From a bacterium UBA2214 (GTDB lineage: Bacteria; Zhuqueibacterota; Zhuqueibacteria; Residuimicrobiales; Residuimicrobiaceae): 6,365 nt of DNA. Positions 6,017 to 6,365 of this stretch are shown here, one piece after another (the first letter of the stretch is position 1; each line of letters begins with the position of its first letter). A model generated the notes under the pieces. That model had not been told where the DNA came from, did not search any database, and was given only the letters and a program-made list of their open reading frames with translations. Location of the stretch: positions 1,842 through 8,206 of the forward strand of contig DCUM01000148.1 of NCBI GenBank assembly GCA_002327255.1. The letters run 5' to 3'. Both the position numbers and the translations under genes were made by a program.

Positions 6017-6365
6017 ATGCTACTCAAACACTTTTTCATCGGTAAAATTGCTCACAGCTCTTACATTCTCGCTGGCAAGAATAGCTGCGCGGTGATTGAT
6101 CCCCAGCGGGATGTGGATATTTACATCACCGAAGCCCGGGCTATGGGGGTGGATATCACTCACATTCTTCAAACCCATCTCCACGCTGATTTCATTTCAG
6201 GGCATATGGATCTGGCAAAAAAGACCGGGGCGAAAATTTATGTGGCGGAATCGGCACGGTGCCCTTTTGACCATGTCCCGCTGTCGGAAGGCGACACCCT
6301 TGAATTGGAAGACATGGTGCTAAAAGTGCTGGAAACGCCGGGCCATACCCCGGAGCATCTCTGCT
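6017..6365 (+). CDS. MBL-fold metallo-hydrolase, persulfide dioxygenase-like, 3'-truncated by window edge
   Basis: Frame open from ATG 6017 to the window end (116 residues, no stop). The start is set by a strong SD, AGGAGG at 6002-6007, 9 nt upstream. The metal motif THLHADFISGH (53-63) gives His54, His56 and Asp58, and ETPGHTPEH (106-114) gives His110, the next metal ligand. THLHAD(F/Y)xSG followed by TPGHTPEH is typical of the ETHE1/Blh/CstB group: non-haem iron enzymes that oxidise glutathione or CoA persulfide to sulfite, often fused or linked to rhodanese. The metal Asp and any rhodanese domain would lie beyond the window. The opening MLLKHFFIGKIAHSSYIL and VIDPQRDVD also fit this group. 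A glyoxalase-II-like or other MBL hydrolase is less likely, since those usually have HxHxDH whereas here the residue after Asp is Phe. Cytoplasmic; no signal peptide. Confidence 0.87.
   Translation, partial: MLLKHFFIGKIAHSSYILAGKNSCAVIDPQRDVDIYITEARAMGVDITHILQTHLHADFISGHMDLAKKTGAKIYVAESARCPFDHVPLSEGDTLELEDMVLKVLETPGHTPEHLC

Noticed and set aside
5954..6066. 13-bp exact repeat acagctcttacat at 5954-5966 and 6054-6066, exactly 100 bp apart
   Set aside because: The second copy is inside the MBL coding sequence at normal codons, and one 13-bp match in a window this size is not unexpected by chance.
1..6365. CRISPR array, tRNA or rRNA, toxin-antitoxin or retron-like cassette
   Set aside because: No regularly spaced repeats, no tRNA-like cloverleaf or rRNA signature that I can see, and no small gene pair or reverse transcriptase motif on either strand.

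Overview
The window is a bacterial chromosome segment, probably from a Gram-negative, anaerobic-type bacterium. Desulfobacterota is my best guess. That rests on the mix of gene families and a decayed IS91-type transposase, not on a marker gene, so treat it as weak. The left half (amidase, radical SAM gene, hutI) is visibly GC-rich. The right half (permease and MBL gene) and the spacer around 3100-3240 are more AT-rich.

Layout: (1) 1-654, + strand: the 3' part of an Amidase_3 N-acetylmuramoyl-L-alanine amidase, cut by the window edge. (2) 651-780: a 130-bp AT-rich element with near-perfect terminal inverted repeats and CTAG at both ends, which looks like a MITE. It sits exactly between two convergent genes and carries both of their stop codons. 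(3) 777-1700, - strand: a YhcC-like radical SAM protein (TIGR01212 type). It overlaps by 11 nt the end of (4) hutI, imidazolonepropionase, 1690-2910, - strand. The two form a small operon. (5) 2911-3992: about 1.1 kb with no intact gene. It holds the hutI upstream region with a potential RNA hairpin, a promoter/operator-like palindrome, a remnant of an IS91-family (Y2) transposase on the - strand, and two back-to-back hairpins. (6) 3993-5783, + strand: an SLC13-type permease with two internal RCK_C (TrkA-C) domains. (7) 5784-6016: a repeat-rich leader. (8) 6017 to the end, + strand: the 5' part of an MBL-fold hydrolase of the persulfide dioxygenase / rhodanese-associated group, cut by the window edge.

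Functionally these are separate modules: peptidoglycan cleavage, one step of histidine degradation plus an uncharacterised radical SAM enzyme, and a membrane transporter followed by a likely sulfur-oxidation enzyme. No complete new defence or mobile system is visible. The most interesting item is the MITE-like insertion into what appears to have been a single CTAG shared by two interlocked stop codons, so that target duplication gave each gene its own stop.
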